Below are positions 44,362-52,798 of a stretch of 64,000 nucleotides of DNA, piece by piece. Within the stretch, counting starts at the first letter, position 1. The number at the start of each line of letters is the position of its first letter. The notes under the pieces are model-generated. The model had not been told where the DNA came from. It worked only from the letters and a program-made list of their open reading frames with translations, and ran no database searches. Origin of the DNA: JANSWP01 sp041941305. Lineage in GTDB: Bacteria; Bacteroidota; Bacteroidia; Chitinophagales; Saprospiraceae. The position numbers and the translations under genes are program-made. Location of the stretch: contig JBGTQJ010000039.1 of assembly GCA_041941305.1 (NCBI GenBank), positions 1 through 64,000 of the forward strand, given 5' to 3'.

Positions 44362-44795
44362 GTTTTTATAAAATTTTGAATAGCAAATAGAGTTTTGTCC
44401 TTAAAAACGCGAAGCCAATATACTCCATTAGCCAATTTTGAAACATCGAGACTTTCAAAACCTACAGCAGTTTGATGTGCCAAAACTTTCCCGCTAACAT
44501 CCAAAATTTCAATTTCGAAACGACCTTCCTTTGCAATTGTCAGGAAATTGAAAACTGGGTTGGGGAATATGTCGAGGACTTCAAATTCCTGAGCTGCGGT
44601 ATTATTTAAATCATCTATAGTGATTAAGAAAGTCTTATTTGTAACGTTTTGTCCCGTTTCCATTCCGCCTGCAATGATGAATTGATTATCAGCAATTTTC
44701 GCGACACCACGTAAATCCATAATCGAAGGAATCAGTCCAAAAAGCTGTGTCATATGTCCGGAACCTGGGTTGTAAATGGATATTCTATCCAGATT
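44355..44795 (-). pseudogene. C-terminal remnant of a kelch-like T9SS secreted protein
   Basis: An ORF of 132 residues starts at 44753, but the frame stays open upstream to 44795 (reading NLDRISIYNPGSGH) and then meets the stop codon of the O-antigen ligase in the same frame. The sequence has a kelch-like RGVAKIADNQFIIAGG repeat and a complete type A T9SS sorting domain (LDIFPNPVFNFLTIAKEG, ending AIQNFIKTP). There is no signal peptide, so it cannot be exported. I read it as the 3' end of a larger gene whose 5' part was lost or replaced when the polysaccharide cluster arrived. Confidence 0.75.
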
Positions 44796-46226
44796 TTACT
44801 TTTCCTTCACCTCCAATTTCTTCGATTCTCTTTTATTTTCCAAATCTATATTAACCAAGACAGCTAAACAGACAAAAAAGAAGGGCCCAACCTTATCTGT
44901 CTCTACCATATCATTGATAATCAATAAGGAATTAATGATGACCATCGTCATTAAAAAGACCATGACCAAGCCTTTTCGCGTTGGATCTTTTGTTTGATGA
45001 TAAATATGCTCCCCTTTGATCAAAAAGTAAAAACAAAGCCCCATAAAAATCAGAAATCCTGGAGTGCCCTGTTCTACAAAAACCATCAGGTAGTAGCAAT
45101 GAATCCCGGAATTTTCCGGATTCTCACTCACATATGTTCTAAAGCTCGTAACAGTATAGCCTTTGTAGTATTCTGTAAAAGTCCCGGGACCAAAACCAGT
45201 CAAGGGTTCTTTCTGCAACATATATGCTCCAGCTATCCATCGATAGACCCGTTCCATCGTGGAGATGTCCTTCCCCTGAAAAGTGGCAGCTACCAGATTA
45301 TCAAAGCTGACGTGTCGAATTGTTTTTTCATAAGTTGGAGAGTAATAGAGGTAATTATTATTTGTTGCCATAAAGGTTACACCCAGGATACCAATTGCCA
45401 CAGCCAAGCCAATCGCCACTTTCATCAACCGACGGCGTATGATATACCAGGCACCTAATGCAATGATGATGCCTCCGTAGGCTGCTCTTGTATAGGAAAA
45501 ATTGATGCCCACTAAAACTAAAATGGTTGCACCTACAATAAACCACCACTTGAAAGAATACTTTTGATACCAACTTCTGGCATACCAGAGTAATGGAACA
45601 AACAAAGCCATCAAACAAGCATAATTCACATGGTTTCTATAAAATGGTCGTACTGCTTTATCTACCAATTTAAAAGCAAAGCCTTGAGTCGCTTGTCTTG
45701 CCAATACATATAAAATGGTCAAACATAGCGGAATCACAATCACCCAAAACAATAACTTGATATCTTTTTCCTGCTTCAACAAGCCAGCTGCCATAAAGTA
45801 AAAAACAGCCACATACCAGAGTTTAGCCAGGAAAAATTTAAGAGAGATAAAGACATCCTGAGAGGTGATGGCTGTCACAAAAATCCAGCCTACATGGAGC
45901 AATAAAAATAAGGTGATTGGATGCCTGGTAAAGCTACCGCGCAATTCCTTCCCTTGTTTTAGAAAATGTAAGACATATACCAGCATAAGTCCCACAATCA
46001 AAGGTTCAGTAGGCAAGTCTGTCTGAAACCCACCAGGCAAGGCTACCTCTGTAGAAAAAGGAATCAGCGCAAACAGAAAGAAAAAAATCGCACGAAAATC
46101 TACCGTTGTCCAATAAACCAGAATCAAGAAGGCAGGTATTCCCGCCAAAAACAAATAGTTGGTCGCCACTGCCACCACAAAACTGACGAGGGTAATGCCC
46201 CCGAAAATTTTGAGCAAAACAGACAT
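44796..46226 (-). CDS. O-antigen ligase / Wzy-like polysaccharide polymerase
   Basis: 476 residues with about eleven membrane helices and the Wzy_C/O-antigen ligase layout: a large periplasmic loop near residues 300-390 with TMERVYRWIAGAYMLQKEP, LTGFGPGTFTEYYKGY and GIHCYYLMVFVEQGTPGFLI. INFSYTRAAYGG marks the conserved Arg region. It would join or polymerise lipid-linked glycan at the periplasmic face. Followed (minus strand order) by nothing but a pseudogene remnant; preceded by wzz, separated by a heptamer hairpin. Confidence 0.87.
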   Translation of the reverse strand: MSVLLKIFGGITLVSFVVAVATNYLFLAGIPAFLILVYWTTVDFRAIFFFLFALIPFSTEVALPGGFQTDLPTEPLIVGLMLVYVLHFLKQGKELRGSFTRHPITLFLLLHVGWIFVTAITSQDVFISLKFFLAKLWYVAVFYFMAAGLLKQEKDIKLLFWVIVIPLCLTILYVLARQATQGFAFKLVDKAVRPFYRNHVNYACLMALFVPLLWYARSWYQKYSFKWWFIVGATILVLVGINFSYTRAAYGGIIIALGAWYIIRRRLMKVAIGLAVAIGILGVTFMATNNNYLYYSPTYEKTIRHVSFDNLVAATFQGKDISTMERVYRWIAGAYMLQKEPLTGFGPGTFTEYYKGYTVTSFRTYVSENPENSGIHCYYLMVFVEQGTPGFLIFMGLCFYFLIKGEHIYHQTKDPTRKGLVMVFLMTMVIINSLLIINDMVETDKVGPFFFVCLAVLVNIDLENKRESKKLEVKEK

Positions 46227-46268
46227 TTGCTGCTCTGAATAGGATATGGTGCTTGGTTGGTTGATGTT

Positions 46269-46380
46269 CGGTTGTCGGTTGTCGGTTGTCGGTTGTCAGT
46301 TGTCTGTTGTCGGTTGTCTGTTGTCGGTTGTCTGTTGTCTGTTGGTCGTAAAAACCGACAACAGACAACTGACAACCGAA
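46269..46380. repeat. Heptamer hairpin, CGGTTGT/CTGTTGT class, eleven units
   Basis: Eleven contiguous heptamers (46269-46345) alternate CGGTTGT, CAGTTGT and CTGTTGT without a break in phase. They face ACCGACAACAGACAACTGAC (from about 46354) as the complementary arm. It fills the gap between wzz (stop 46381) and the ligase start (46226) and so lies within the likely transcript. Confidence 0.9.
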
Positions 46381-47490
46381 TTACGCTTCCCCTCTGTACA
46401 TAGCGCCCCAATTCACGTCGCGATAGGTGTCCAAAATTAATATGCCAACGACACTTAGGATAAATGCTAAAATCACAGCTACTGCACAAATCAACATTCG
46501 TTTTGGTCGGGATTTGATATTTGGAATGGCGCCTTCTTCTAAAACATGAATGGCTGGAAATTCGGAATTGTAAACGGAAAGGGTTTGTCGATAACGCTCC
46601 CTGTCTTTACCCATTTGCTCACTCGCCTCCAATTGTACTTCAGTCAAAACACCTGCTCTATCGAGCCCTTTGTTAAAAAGTTCCAGTTTGTCTTCTAAAG
46701 CTTTTACCGTTGCTTCCTGGGCTTTTTTGCTTGCTTGCAGGAGGATAATTGAATCTCTTAAGCCTGGACGGTTCATGCTTTGCAGCACTTCCAGTTTGAT
46801 ACTCGTTGCCAAAAGGTTGTTCTCGGCTCGTGCCACCTGACCTGCGATGATGTCTGATTGGGTTTCTACATTATATACGCCAAAAGAATCCCGCAAAACC
46901 CGCAATTGGTTACTCAGCATATCCAGTTTGGCTTCTCCCTCCTCAATTGTTTTCTCATAAGTCACCACCATCAATTCCAAACTTTCGCGAATCAGTCGTT
47001 GTCCAATCTCATTGATTTTTCTTCGGGCAGCATTCACCATTTGGGCAGCCAACTCTCTGTCTTCATCTTCAATGGAGAGTTCTATAGCGTCTTCCTTGGT
47101 TCGTTCCACATCATACAAACTCGCCAGGTGCAAGCGAATATGGTAGTCAGCCAGGCGGTGCGAAGTATCTATTTCGTAATGCTCGTATAGATTAAAGGTA
47201 CTGATTAAGTAATCTGCCAATTCATTTGATTTGGCAATACTCATAATCCGGTCAATATCCTCTTTGACACCATAATAATCCATTCCAACAGGTGAGCGAC
47301 CATATAGCAATACAGGATCTGCCAAATCCGGACTGGCAGCATAGAAAACAGTAGTGGATTTATAATAAACCGGCACAAGAAGGGTCGTAATTACAGTACC
47401 AATCCCAACGGCGAGGCAAGTGTAAATAATGTATTTTTTCCACTTAAAAATGGTTTGTAGTACCCCTAACAGGTTGTCTTTTTGTTCCAT
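46381..47490 (-). CDS. Wzz-family chain-length determinant / polysaccharide co-polymerase
   Basis: 369 residues. Membrane segment 1 about 19-38, a periplasmic domain with a long coiled coil (about 160-300), and membrane segment 2 about 335-355. The pre-TM2 motif NIKSRPKRM corresponds to the conserved Pro-rich motif of Wzz proteins. It lacks a cytoplasmic tyrosine kinase domain. It controls the glycan chain length set by the neighbouring ligase/polymerase. The LMW phosphatase at 13157 is not adjacent. Confidence 0.87.
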   Translation of the reverse strand: MEQKDNLLGVLQTIFKWKKYIIYTCLAVGIGTVITTLLVPVYYKSTTVFYAASPDLADPVLLYGRSPVGMDYYGVKEDIDRIMSIAKSNELADYLISTFNLYEHYEIDTSHRLADYHIRLHLASLYDVERTKEDAIELSIEDEDRELAAQMVNAARRKINEIGQRLIRESLELMVVTYEKTIEEGEAKLDMLSNQLRVLRDSFGVYNVETQSDIIAGQVARAENNLLATSIKLEVLQSMNRPGLRDSIILLQASKKAQEATVKALEDKLELFNKGLDRAGVLTEVQLEASEQMGKDRERYRQTLSVYNSEFPAIHVLEEGAIPNIKSRPKRMLICAVAVILAFILSVVGILILDTYRDVNWGAMYRGEA

Positions 47491-47498
47491 TTAAGTTG

Positions 47499-47583
47499 GC
47501 GGTTGTTCCAGTTGTCAGTTGTCAGTTATCAGTTGGCATTATAGCAAAAGTGACAACCGATAACTGACAATCGACAACTGATT
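47499..47583. repeat. Heptamer hairpin, CAGTTGT class
   Basis: CAGTTGT, CAGTTAT and CAGTTGG units (47499-47536) face TGACAAC, CGATAAC, TGACAAT and CGACAAC (47551-47583). It lies 10-90 bp upstream of the wzz start, inside the leader if wzz is transcribed from beyond it. Confidence 0.82.
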
Positions 47584-47631
47584 CTCGTTTCGGGGGGCAA
47601 AAGTAGGAAATTGCACTTTGTTTTTGGTACT

Positions 47632-47793
47632 AAGTAAGAGAGCAGAATAATCTATAATTTTTATTGGCTTCTTTTTCCACTATTTTTTCTTTTAAAACCT
47701 TTACGTAGCTTTGGCTATGTGCAGATTTAAAAAGAAAAACTATTGAAAAAATAACCTCCCTAAAACTTTAAACATTATTCTGCTCTCTTACTT
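47632..47793. repeat. 162-bp hairpin element, perfect 20-bp ends, AGCTTTGGCTATG centre
   Basis: The ends AAGTAAGAGAGCAGAATAAT (47632-47651) and its exact complement (47774-47793) bound a 162-bp segment. The centre ACGTAGCTTTGGCTATGT is a small hairpin. Read on the minus strand, the element at 56818-56978 shares GGCTTCTTTTT, the AGCTTnGGCTATG centre and a similar A-rich stretch, but has different end sequences. It touches the flippase stop codon. Confidence 0.72.
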
Positions 47794-49261
47794 AAATCTT
47801 TTCCCGGAACATTCCCACCATTTCCCTCATATTTATCAATCTAAAAACGAACGCTAAACCAAAGCCAAGGAATACGTTTGCAGAAAATTTAACCAACCAG
47901 TTAGGGTAGGGTAGATGATAGAGTTGAAAGCTAAGAAAAACAATACTTACTGTGAAGCCCAAAACCTGTAATACCATTCTCCATTTGTAGTGAATATTAA
48001 TTTCAGTTTTACATAAAATCATTTTGCAAAACAGCACAAAGAACTGGGTGACCAAGGTAGCTACAGCTGCTCCCGAGGCTTTGAAATTTTTTATTAAAAA
48101 ATAATTCAGTAAAACATTCAAAATGATACTGATAACAAATAACCAGTTCATCTTTTTTAAGCTGGCATTGGCGGTGAGCAGCGTGCTGTAAATGTAAATG
48201 CCACAAACGGCAATGAATGTCAATATCAAATAACCCAGGACTTGTCCATAGTAAGGCGTTGCTTTTACATACAGCCAAAACATGATTTCCTCTTTAAAAA
48301 AGAAGGTCGCAATCGCCAGTGGAATGGCTCCAGCCCAAATCATTTTAATGCTCAGTTCCACCAAAGATTGGACAGATTCCTTCTTTTTGAGTAAATTGGC
48401 AAACATAGGTAGCAATAAGCCTGCGAATAAAACGCCTACTACATTTACTGCGTCTAAAAGGCGATAAGCCGCTGCGTAGACATCTGCCTCTTGCTTCCCA
48501 TCCGGCAACATTCTTTCGATCATGACACTGTCAATTCTGGTATAAATTGTCATTAGCAAAATAACTAAAGCAAAAGGATAGCTTTTTTTGAGAATGGCGA
48601 GAATGAAGAGTGGTTTGAAATGTTTTCGGAGGTTTCCAAGACCGCTAAAGTGCAAAGCTCCAGAACTTCGCCTGATAACCCAAAATGCCACCAAGGCAGT
48701 CAATGACCAGGATACTGTCTGAGCCCAAATGAACCATTCTATTCGAAAAGGCTGTTCAAACAAATCACCCCAAAGGAGTACCGCACAAATGAGTATGAGA
48801 AATGTTTTTTCCAATCCTGAAAGCAAACTATCCGTACGATATAAGCCTAGTCCAGTAATATTCGAACGGAGAAAAAGGACAAGGGATATTAGGATTTGAT
48901 TGATTCCAATATATAATATGAGTGGAAAGATTTCTATTTCATAACCTACAATCCAGGCAGAAATAAAGATGACAAATAGGTAAATCAGATTTAATAATAT
49001 CTTGATAATTAAAAGCCTGGGGAAATATTTTTGCAGCAAAAAGGGATGCTGGGCTATGTTGCGGTTATTGAATTGTTGCAGCCCAAAATCGTTGATGATT
49101 TGAAAAAGAAAGGTGAAGCCAAACAGAGAAAAGTACAATCCGTATTCGCCATCGCTCACCGTGTTTTGAACGGTTCTGTCTATTCCAAATATGTAAAATG
49201 GTTTGATAAGGAGGTTAATGGAGACAAGAAGAACGATATTTATGAGGAATTCGCGATTCAC
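47792..49261 (-). CDS. Wzx-like oligosaccharide flippase
   Basis: 489 residues with about fourteen membrane helices and the polysaccharide biosynthesis/MATE-like flippase layout: REFLINIVLLVSINLLIKPF at the start, DGEYGLYFSLFGFTFLFQI, then a YAAAYRLLDAVNVVGVLFAG segment in the middle, as in Wzx proteins. It would flip lipid-linked glycan units to the periplasm for the ligase/polymerase. With wzz and the ligase it forms the export half of a glycan cluster; no sugar-assembly glycosyltransferases lie beside them. Confidence 0.88.
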   Translation of the reverse strand: MNREFLINIVLLVSINLLIKPFYIFGIDRTVQNTVSDGEYGLYFSLFGFTFLFQIINDFGLQQFNNRNIAQHPFLLQKYFPRLLIIKILLNLIYLFVIFISAWIVGYEIEIFPLILYIGINQILISLVLFLRSNITGLGLYRTDSLLSGLEKTFLILICAVLLWGDLFEQPFRIEWFIWAQTVSWSLTALVAFWVIRRSSGALHFSGLGNLRKHFKPLFILAILKKSYPFALVILLMTIYTRIDSVMIERMLPDGKQEADVYAAAYRLLDAVNVVGVLFAGLLLPMFANLLKKKESVQSLVELSIKMIWAGAIPLAIATFFFKEEIMFWLYVKATPYYGQVLGYLILTFIAVCGIYIYSTLLTANASLKKMNWLFVISIILNVLLNYFLIKNFKASGAAVATLVTQFFVLFCKMILCKTEINIHYKWRMVLQVLGFTVSIVFLSFQLYHLPYPNWLVKFSANVFLGFGLAFVFRLINMREMVGMFREKI

Positions 49262-49267
49262 GAAGGG

Positions 49268-49370
49268 TTGTTCAAAATGGTTTAAAATTGGCGCTAAAAT
49301 AGTTTAAAATTGTTCAAATAGCTTTGGACAATTTTGAACTAAATTGAACGATTTTGAACAACATTAAACA
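49268..49370. repeat. Inverted repeat of GTTTAAAATT / GATTTTGAAC units, period about 10
   Basis: TAGTTTAAAATTGTTCAAA faces TTGGACAATTTTGAACTA with two mismatches, and both arms contain further copies of the unit. It lies between the flippase start and the end of the CBS gene. The period differs from the heptamer class but the plan is the same. Confidence 0.55.
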
Positions 49371-50023
49371 TTCAAATAAGACATCAAAGAATCATAGCGC
49401 TCCTGTAAGGATTCCAAATATTCCATTTCATTGAAAGAAGCCTTGATTTCGTAATTGAATCGCTCGAAAGTAGAAATGATATTTTGAATGTTTTGTCGAT
49501 TGATTTTTATGGTGACTTCCATTTTAAGGGAATCCTGACTGGAGGTAATGAATGAGCTTAAAATCACCGCTCCCTCAGATTCCACAATTCTGGAAATTTC
49601 AGTCATTGAGTAGTCCCTTCGTTTCATTTCCAAAATGACAATACTGCCTGTTTCGGAAAAGGAAGCTGTTGTAGCGAAGTAATTCAATACATCTTCCTGA
49701 GTGATCATACCTATGTAATCATTGTCGTTATCAACTACAGGAATAACAGTCAATTGGTCATTGGCCAAGAGCCGCATAACCTCGTATATGTGGTCATTGT
49801 CACTCACATAAGGTTTGCGGAGGGAAAGTGCATAGGAACCTACTGCCTCATCTACATTATGTAATAAGATATCATCATCAGAAATCAGACCTAACAATTG
49901 CTTATTGTTTACAATGGGCAAATGGCGGACGTGGAAATCGTCCATGATGGAAAGTGCTTCCTCACCAGTATCTGAAGTCCGAAGGGGTAAAATCGCGCTG
50001 CTTATTAAATTTTCTGCAACCAT
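49364..50023 (-). CDS. CBS-pair protein with ACT-like C-terminal domain
   Basis: 219 residues. Two CBS motifs (about 1-55, with DDFHVRHLPIVNNKQLLGLI, and about 68-125, with DQLTVIPVVDNDNDYIGMI) are followed by an ACT-like domain (about 140-205). CBS pairs bind adenosine ligands and ACT domains small ligands, so it is probably a sensor or regulator of unknown partner. The usual Bacteroidota neighbours of such a protein are not seen here. Confidence 0.85.
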   Translation of the reverse strand: MVAENLISSAILPLRTSDTGEEALSIMDDFHVRHLPIVNNKQLLGLISDDDILLHNVDEAVGSYALSLRKPYVSDNDHIYEVMRLLANDQLTVIPVVDNDNDYIGMITQEDVLNYFATTASFSETGSIVILEMKRRDYSMTEISRIVESEGAVILSSFITSSQDSLKMEVTIKINRQNIQNIISTFERFNYEIKASFNEMEYLESLQERYDSLMSYLNV

Positions 50024-50402
50024 AGCGTTTGTGCGTTTAGGTGTTTCAATTAAACGATAAGATGTCCCTTCTGTTGATTTAGAAAATGTTAAACTGACAT
50101 TAAGTAGTTATTAAAAAATAACTTCATCATTTTGATTTCGTCAAATTAGCTCAACTTCATTTCTTATCAGTAATTCAGTATTCGCTTATTTGACGAAATG
50201 ATGAAGTTATTTTTTAAGGGTTCCTAAAGTGAGTGAAGCTGTGCAGTCCATAGTGTTAATAAATTCAACAGTTTTCAAAAATATGTTTGTCTTTTCGGTT
50301 CCCAGATTGCTCTTTAGGGGTTCTGAATTTTCAATTTTGGAATATTTTATTTTCAATAGTTATACAAAATCCTAGCCGGAAATGTTCCGGTTTTTTTTTG
50401 AG
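50024..50402. repeat. Intergenic region with a 30-36-nt inverted repeat
   Basis: The left arm (50112-50147) reads TTAAAAAATAACTTCATCAT and on to CGTCAAAT. The right arm (50189-50218) is its complement minus a 6-nt stretch. Loop 41 nt. The rest of the gap, upstream of the CBS gene and after the TM2 gene, is AT-rich with no gene seen. Confidence 0.7.
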
Positions 50403-51239
50403 TTATTTTAAGAGTCGTTGTTTCTGTTCAGCAAATTCTTTTTCTGTTAATAAGCCCTTTTCTTTCAACTCTGCCAATTTTTTTAATTGATCGAGCAAAT
50501 CCGGACTGGTACTCAGCAAATCTTCTTTTGGTGTGTCCAGCTGAGGATTTTTGGCTGGTAATTTAAAACCATTTTTCTCAAATTCATCAAACTCGTCCTG
50601 GATGCGAAGATAGGCCAAAGCATCGTGTTCTTTTATTTTTTTAACATCTTTAAAACCCAGACGAACAGCTTTGTCTAAATGCTCAAAAGCTTTTTCCGCT
50701 TCCTCATTCAAAGAATAGGCACAGGCAATATTGAAATGTGTGGCGATATCGCCAGGATTAATTTCAAGCGATTTTATAAAATCAGCAATTGCTCCTTCAT
50801 AATCGTAGTCTTTAAATTTTTCTACACCACTTGTTTTATAAGGATTGGATTTTGGACGTTTTTTAGCTTTTGGCTTTTTGTAATCATATCGCTTTTGAGA
50901 TCGATATTCTCTTTGCTTTCCTCTCCGTTCTTCTTTATACTTATTATACTCTTTTTCGCGATAGGGCCTATCAAAATCTGTATTGCTATCTTTTTCCTCT
51001 TCCCATTTTTCCTGAAAGGCTTTGTTGTATTTTTTATCAAATTCCTTCTTGGGCATTGAAAGTAAACTAAAACCCGTCACCCAGGCCACTATCCAGGAAA
51101 CCATCCATGCCCTGAAGCTGAATATGGGCAAAACTGCAAAATGAGCTACACCCATACCCGGGCGATTGAGGTAAAATTGATGTACCCCGAATCCTCCCAA
51201 AAAAAAGGCAAGCATAGCTGCTATATTCTTATCCTTCAT
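50403..51239 (-). CDS. TM2-domain, TPR and SHOCT protein
   Basis: 278 residues. The TM2 domain (about 3-60) has KNIAAMLAFFLGGFGVHQFY and a second helix. A highly charged Lys/Arg/Tyr-rich segment (65-135) is followed by TPR-like helices (about 140-215: YEGAIADFIKSLEINPGD, HFNIACAYSLNEEAEKAFEH) and a C-terminal SHOCT-like helix pair (LKKLAELKEKGLLTEKEFAE). The fusion of all three on one chain is uncommon. Function unknown; probably a membrane scaffold. Confidence 0.82.
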   Translation of the reverse strand: MKDKNIAAMLAFFLGGFGVHQFYLNRPGMGVAHFAVLPIFSFRAWMVSWIVAWVTGFSLLSMPKKEFDKKYNKAFQEKWEEEKDSNTDFDRPYREKEYNKYKEERRGKQREYRSQKRYDYKKPKAKKRPKSNPYKTSGVEKFKDYDYEGAIADFIKSLEINPGDIATHFNIACAYSLNEEAEKAFEHLDKAVRLGFKDVKKIKEHDALAYLRIQDEFDEFEKNGFKLPAKNPQLDTPKEDLLSTSPDLLDQLKKLAELKEKGLLTEKEFAEQKQRLLK

Positions 51240-51246
51240 AAACTCA

Positions 51247-51321
51247 GAATGATGAATGATGGATGATGAATGATAAATATTGGATTATTCATCATTCATC
51301 ATTCACCATTCATCATTAATT
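51247..51321. repeat. Heptamer hairpin, GAATGAT/ATTCATC class
   Basis: GAATGAT, GGATGAT and GAATGAT units (51247-51281) face ATTCATC units (51284-51321). It fills the space between the phosphatase stop (51320) and the TM2 gene start (51239); the last bases overlap the phosphatase stop. Confidence 0.85.
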
Positions 51322-52564
51322 AAAAGATTTTACAAGTCAAAATGGTAAAGTCATCCGGCAACGTTGCTCCGGCACTAAAATCGTGTACTTCCTTCATCAT
51401 TTTTGTATTGAATTCAGAAGCTGAAAGCTGATAATTCTGAGACATGAACTTTTGTCCATATTCCTGATCCAGAAACTCTCCTTCTTTATTTTTTATGTCA
51501 ATCAATCCATCTGTAAACAATAACAAAAGCGCTTCACCGTCAATTTCCAATTCTCCCATTTCTACAGCGGGCAATTCTTCAAAAATGCCTAAAATCGTAC
51601 ATCCCTTCTCTAAACGCTGAACACCTGTCTCAGTTGCCAGTGCAGGCGGATTGTGTCCACAATTAACGTATTTTAAGATTCTTTTCTTAATGTCATACTC
51701 GGCGACAAAGAAAGTTGTGAAACGATCCCCTTTGGTAATTTTTAGGACGGCCTGATTTAATGCTTTGACGAAATCCACTAAATTGGGGTATTGATGGATC
51801 AAACTGTGGAAGTTCGCCTGGAAATTTGCCATTAAAAGAGCCGCAGCTACCCCCTTCCCAGAAATATCCGCTATACAAAAGATGACTTTCTTATCTGCCA
51901 TTTCAATAAAGTCAAAATAGTCACCGCCGACATTCAGATGTGGCAAGTAAATGCTATCCAGTTCGTAGTGTTTACTTTTGGGCAGTTCTTCTGGTATCAA
52001 CATCAACTGCATTTCGCTTGCCAATTCCATTTCTCGCTTCAGTCGCTCCTGTTCCAATTGCCGTTTAAACAAGCGCTTGTTTTCAATGGCTACCGCAATA
52101 ATATTGGTGATAGTGGTGATAAATTGTACCTTATTGTACATGTCCTCATCTTCCCCAAATCCACCAATAAAAACATAAGCTAAGGGAACTTCCTTGTGTT
52201 TAACTGGAATGACGACATCAAACTGCTTGACCAATGGGTGCTTTTCTTCTTCTACATTATTTAAGCGGGTGAACTTATGCAATTCACCACCAATGTCCAT
52301 ATTGATAAATTCCTTATCCAGACCAATATGCGCGGTACATTCCCAATCATCTCCCTTCCGGAAATAAAGCGCCATTTTCTTAACGCCCATTTCCCAGCTC
52401 AAGAATGATTGATACATCTCAAATAGCCCTTTTACCTTCACATTATTGTTAATCGCCTGAGTAATATTTAATAGCCGATTGACCTGTAATTGCTTTAGGT
52501 TGAGCTCCCTCTCCAGTGCTTCAATATTGGCGAGTTCTTGTCGTATGTTTGATAATCCTGACAT
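51320..52564 (-). CDS. GAF-domain PP2C/SpoIIE-type serine phosphatase
   Basis: 414 residues. A GAF-like domain (about 30-165) is followed by a coiled linker (RLFKRQLEQERLKREMELAS) and a PP2C_SIG/SpoIIE domain (about 190-414) with GGDYFDFIEMADKKVIFCIA, DISGKGVAAALLMANFQANF and LLFTDGLIDIKNKEGE, the Asp residues needed for metal binding. It likely dephosphorylates an anti-sigma-factor antagonist in a partner-switch pathway, with the GAF domain sensing a ligand. No partner gene lies beside it. Confidence 0.88.
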   Translation of the reverse strand: MSGLSNIRQELANIEALERELNLKQLQVNRLLNITQAINNNVKVKGLFEMYQSFLSWEMGVKKMALYFRKGDDWECTAHIGLDKEFINMDIGGELHKFTRLNNVEEEKHPLVKQFDVVIPVKHKEVPLAYVFIGGFGEDEDMYNKVQFITTITNIIAVAIENKRLFKRQLEQERLKREMELASEMQLMLIPEELPKSKHYELDSIYLPHLNVGGDYFDFIEMADKKVIFCIADISGKGVAAALLMANFQANFHSLIHQYPNLVDFVKALNQAVLKITKGDRFTTFFVAEYDIKKRILKYVNCGHNPPALATETGVQRLEKGCTILGIFEELPAVEMGELEIDGEALLLLFTDGLIDIKNKEGEFLDQEYGQKFMSQNYQLSASEFNTKMMKEVHDFSAGATLPDDFTILTCKIF

Positions 52565-52575
52565 CCGTTGATTTA

Positions 52576-52665
52576 GAAATTGAGAGAATGAGAAATTGAG
52601 AATTTGTTAGGATTCGAAACTGACTTGCCTTCAAATTCTCAATCTCTCAAATGCTCATTCTCTGG
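52576..52665. repeat. Inverted arrays of period 8, GAGAATGA/TCATTCTC class
   Basis: GAAATTGA, GAGAATGA and GAAATTGA units (52576-52606) face AATTCTCA, ATCTCTCA and AATGCTCA (52631-52665). It sits between the divergent phosphatase and mannosyltransferase-like genes. This is a period-8 variant of the same architecture. Confidence 0.7.
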
Positions 52666-52776
52666 TAGGTCGTAAAGATAGAAATTGCCCGTCACAATTT
52701 TTGATAAAAAAAATATAGAATGTATGAATAAGTGTTTGAGTTAGGATTTGATAGGTGATTAATAGGTGATTTTACC

Positions 52777-52784
52777 TACTTTTG
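52777..52784 (+). promoter_or_regulatory. Candidate Bacteroidota -7 box TACTTTTG
   Basis: It fits the TAnnTTTG consensus and lies 14 bp before the start codon at 52799. No TTTG box is found at about 19 bp upstream (the nearest ends 26 bp away), so this is weak. Confidence 0.3.
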
Positions 52785-52798
52785 ACATTTCTGCATTT

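Noticed and set aside
46269..46380. Possible CRISPR array
   Set aside because: The unit is 7 bp with no unique spacers and the array faces its own complement; no cas genes are nearby.
46006..46489. Two ORFs with TTDNRQ-type repeats on the minus strand
   Set aside because: They are translations of the CGGTTGT heptamer array in alternative frames and overlap the Wzz and ligase genes; not real proteins.
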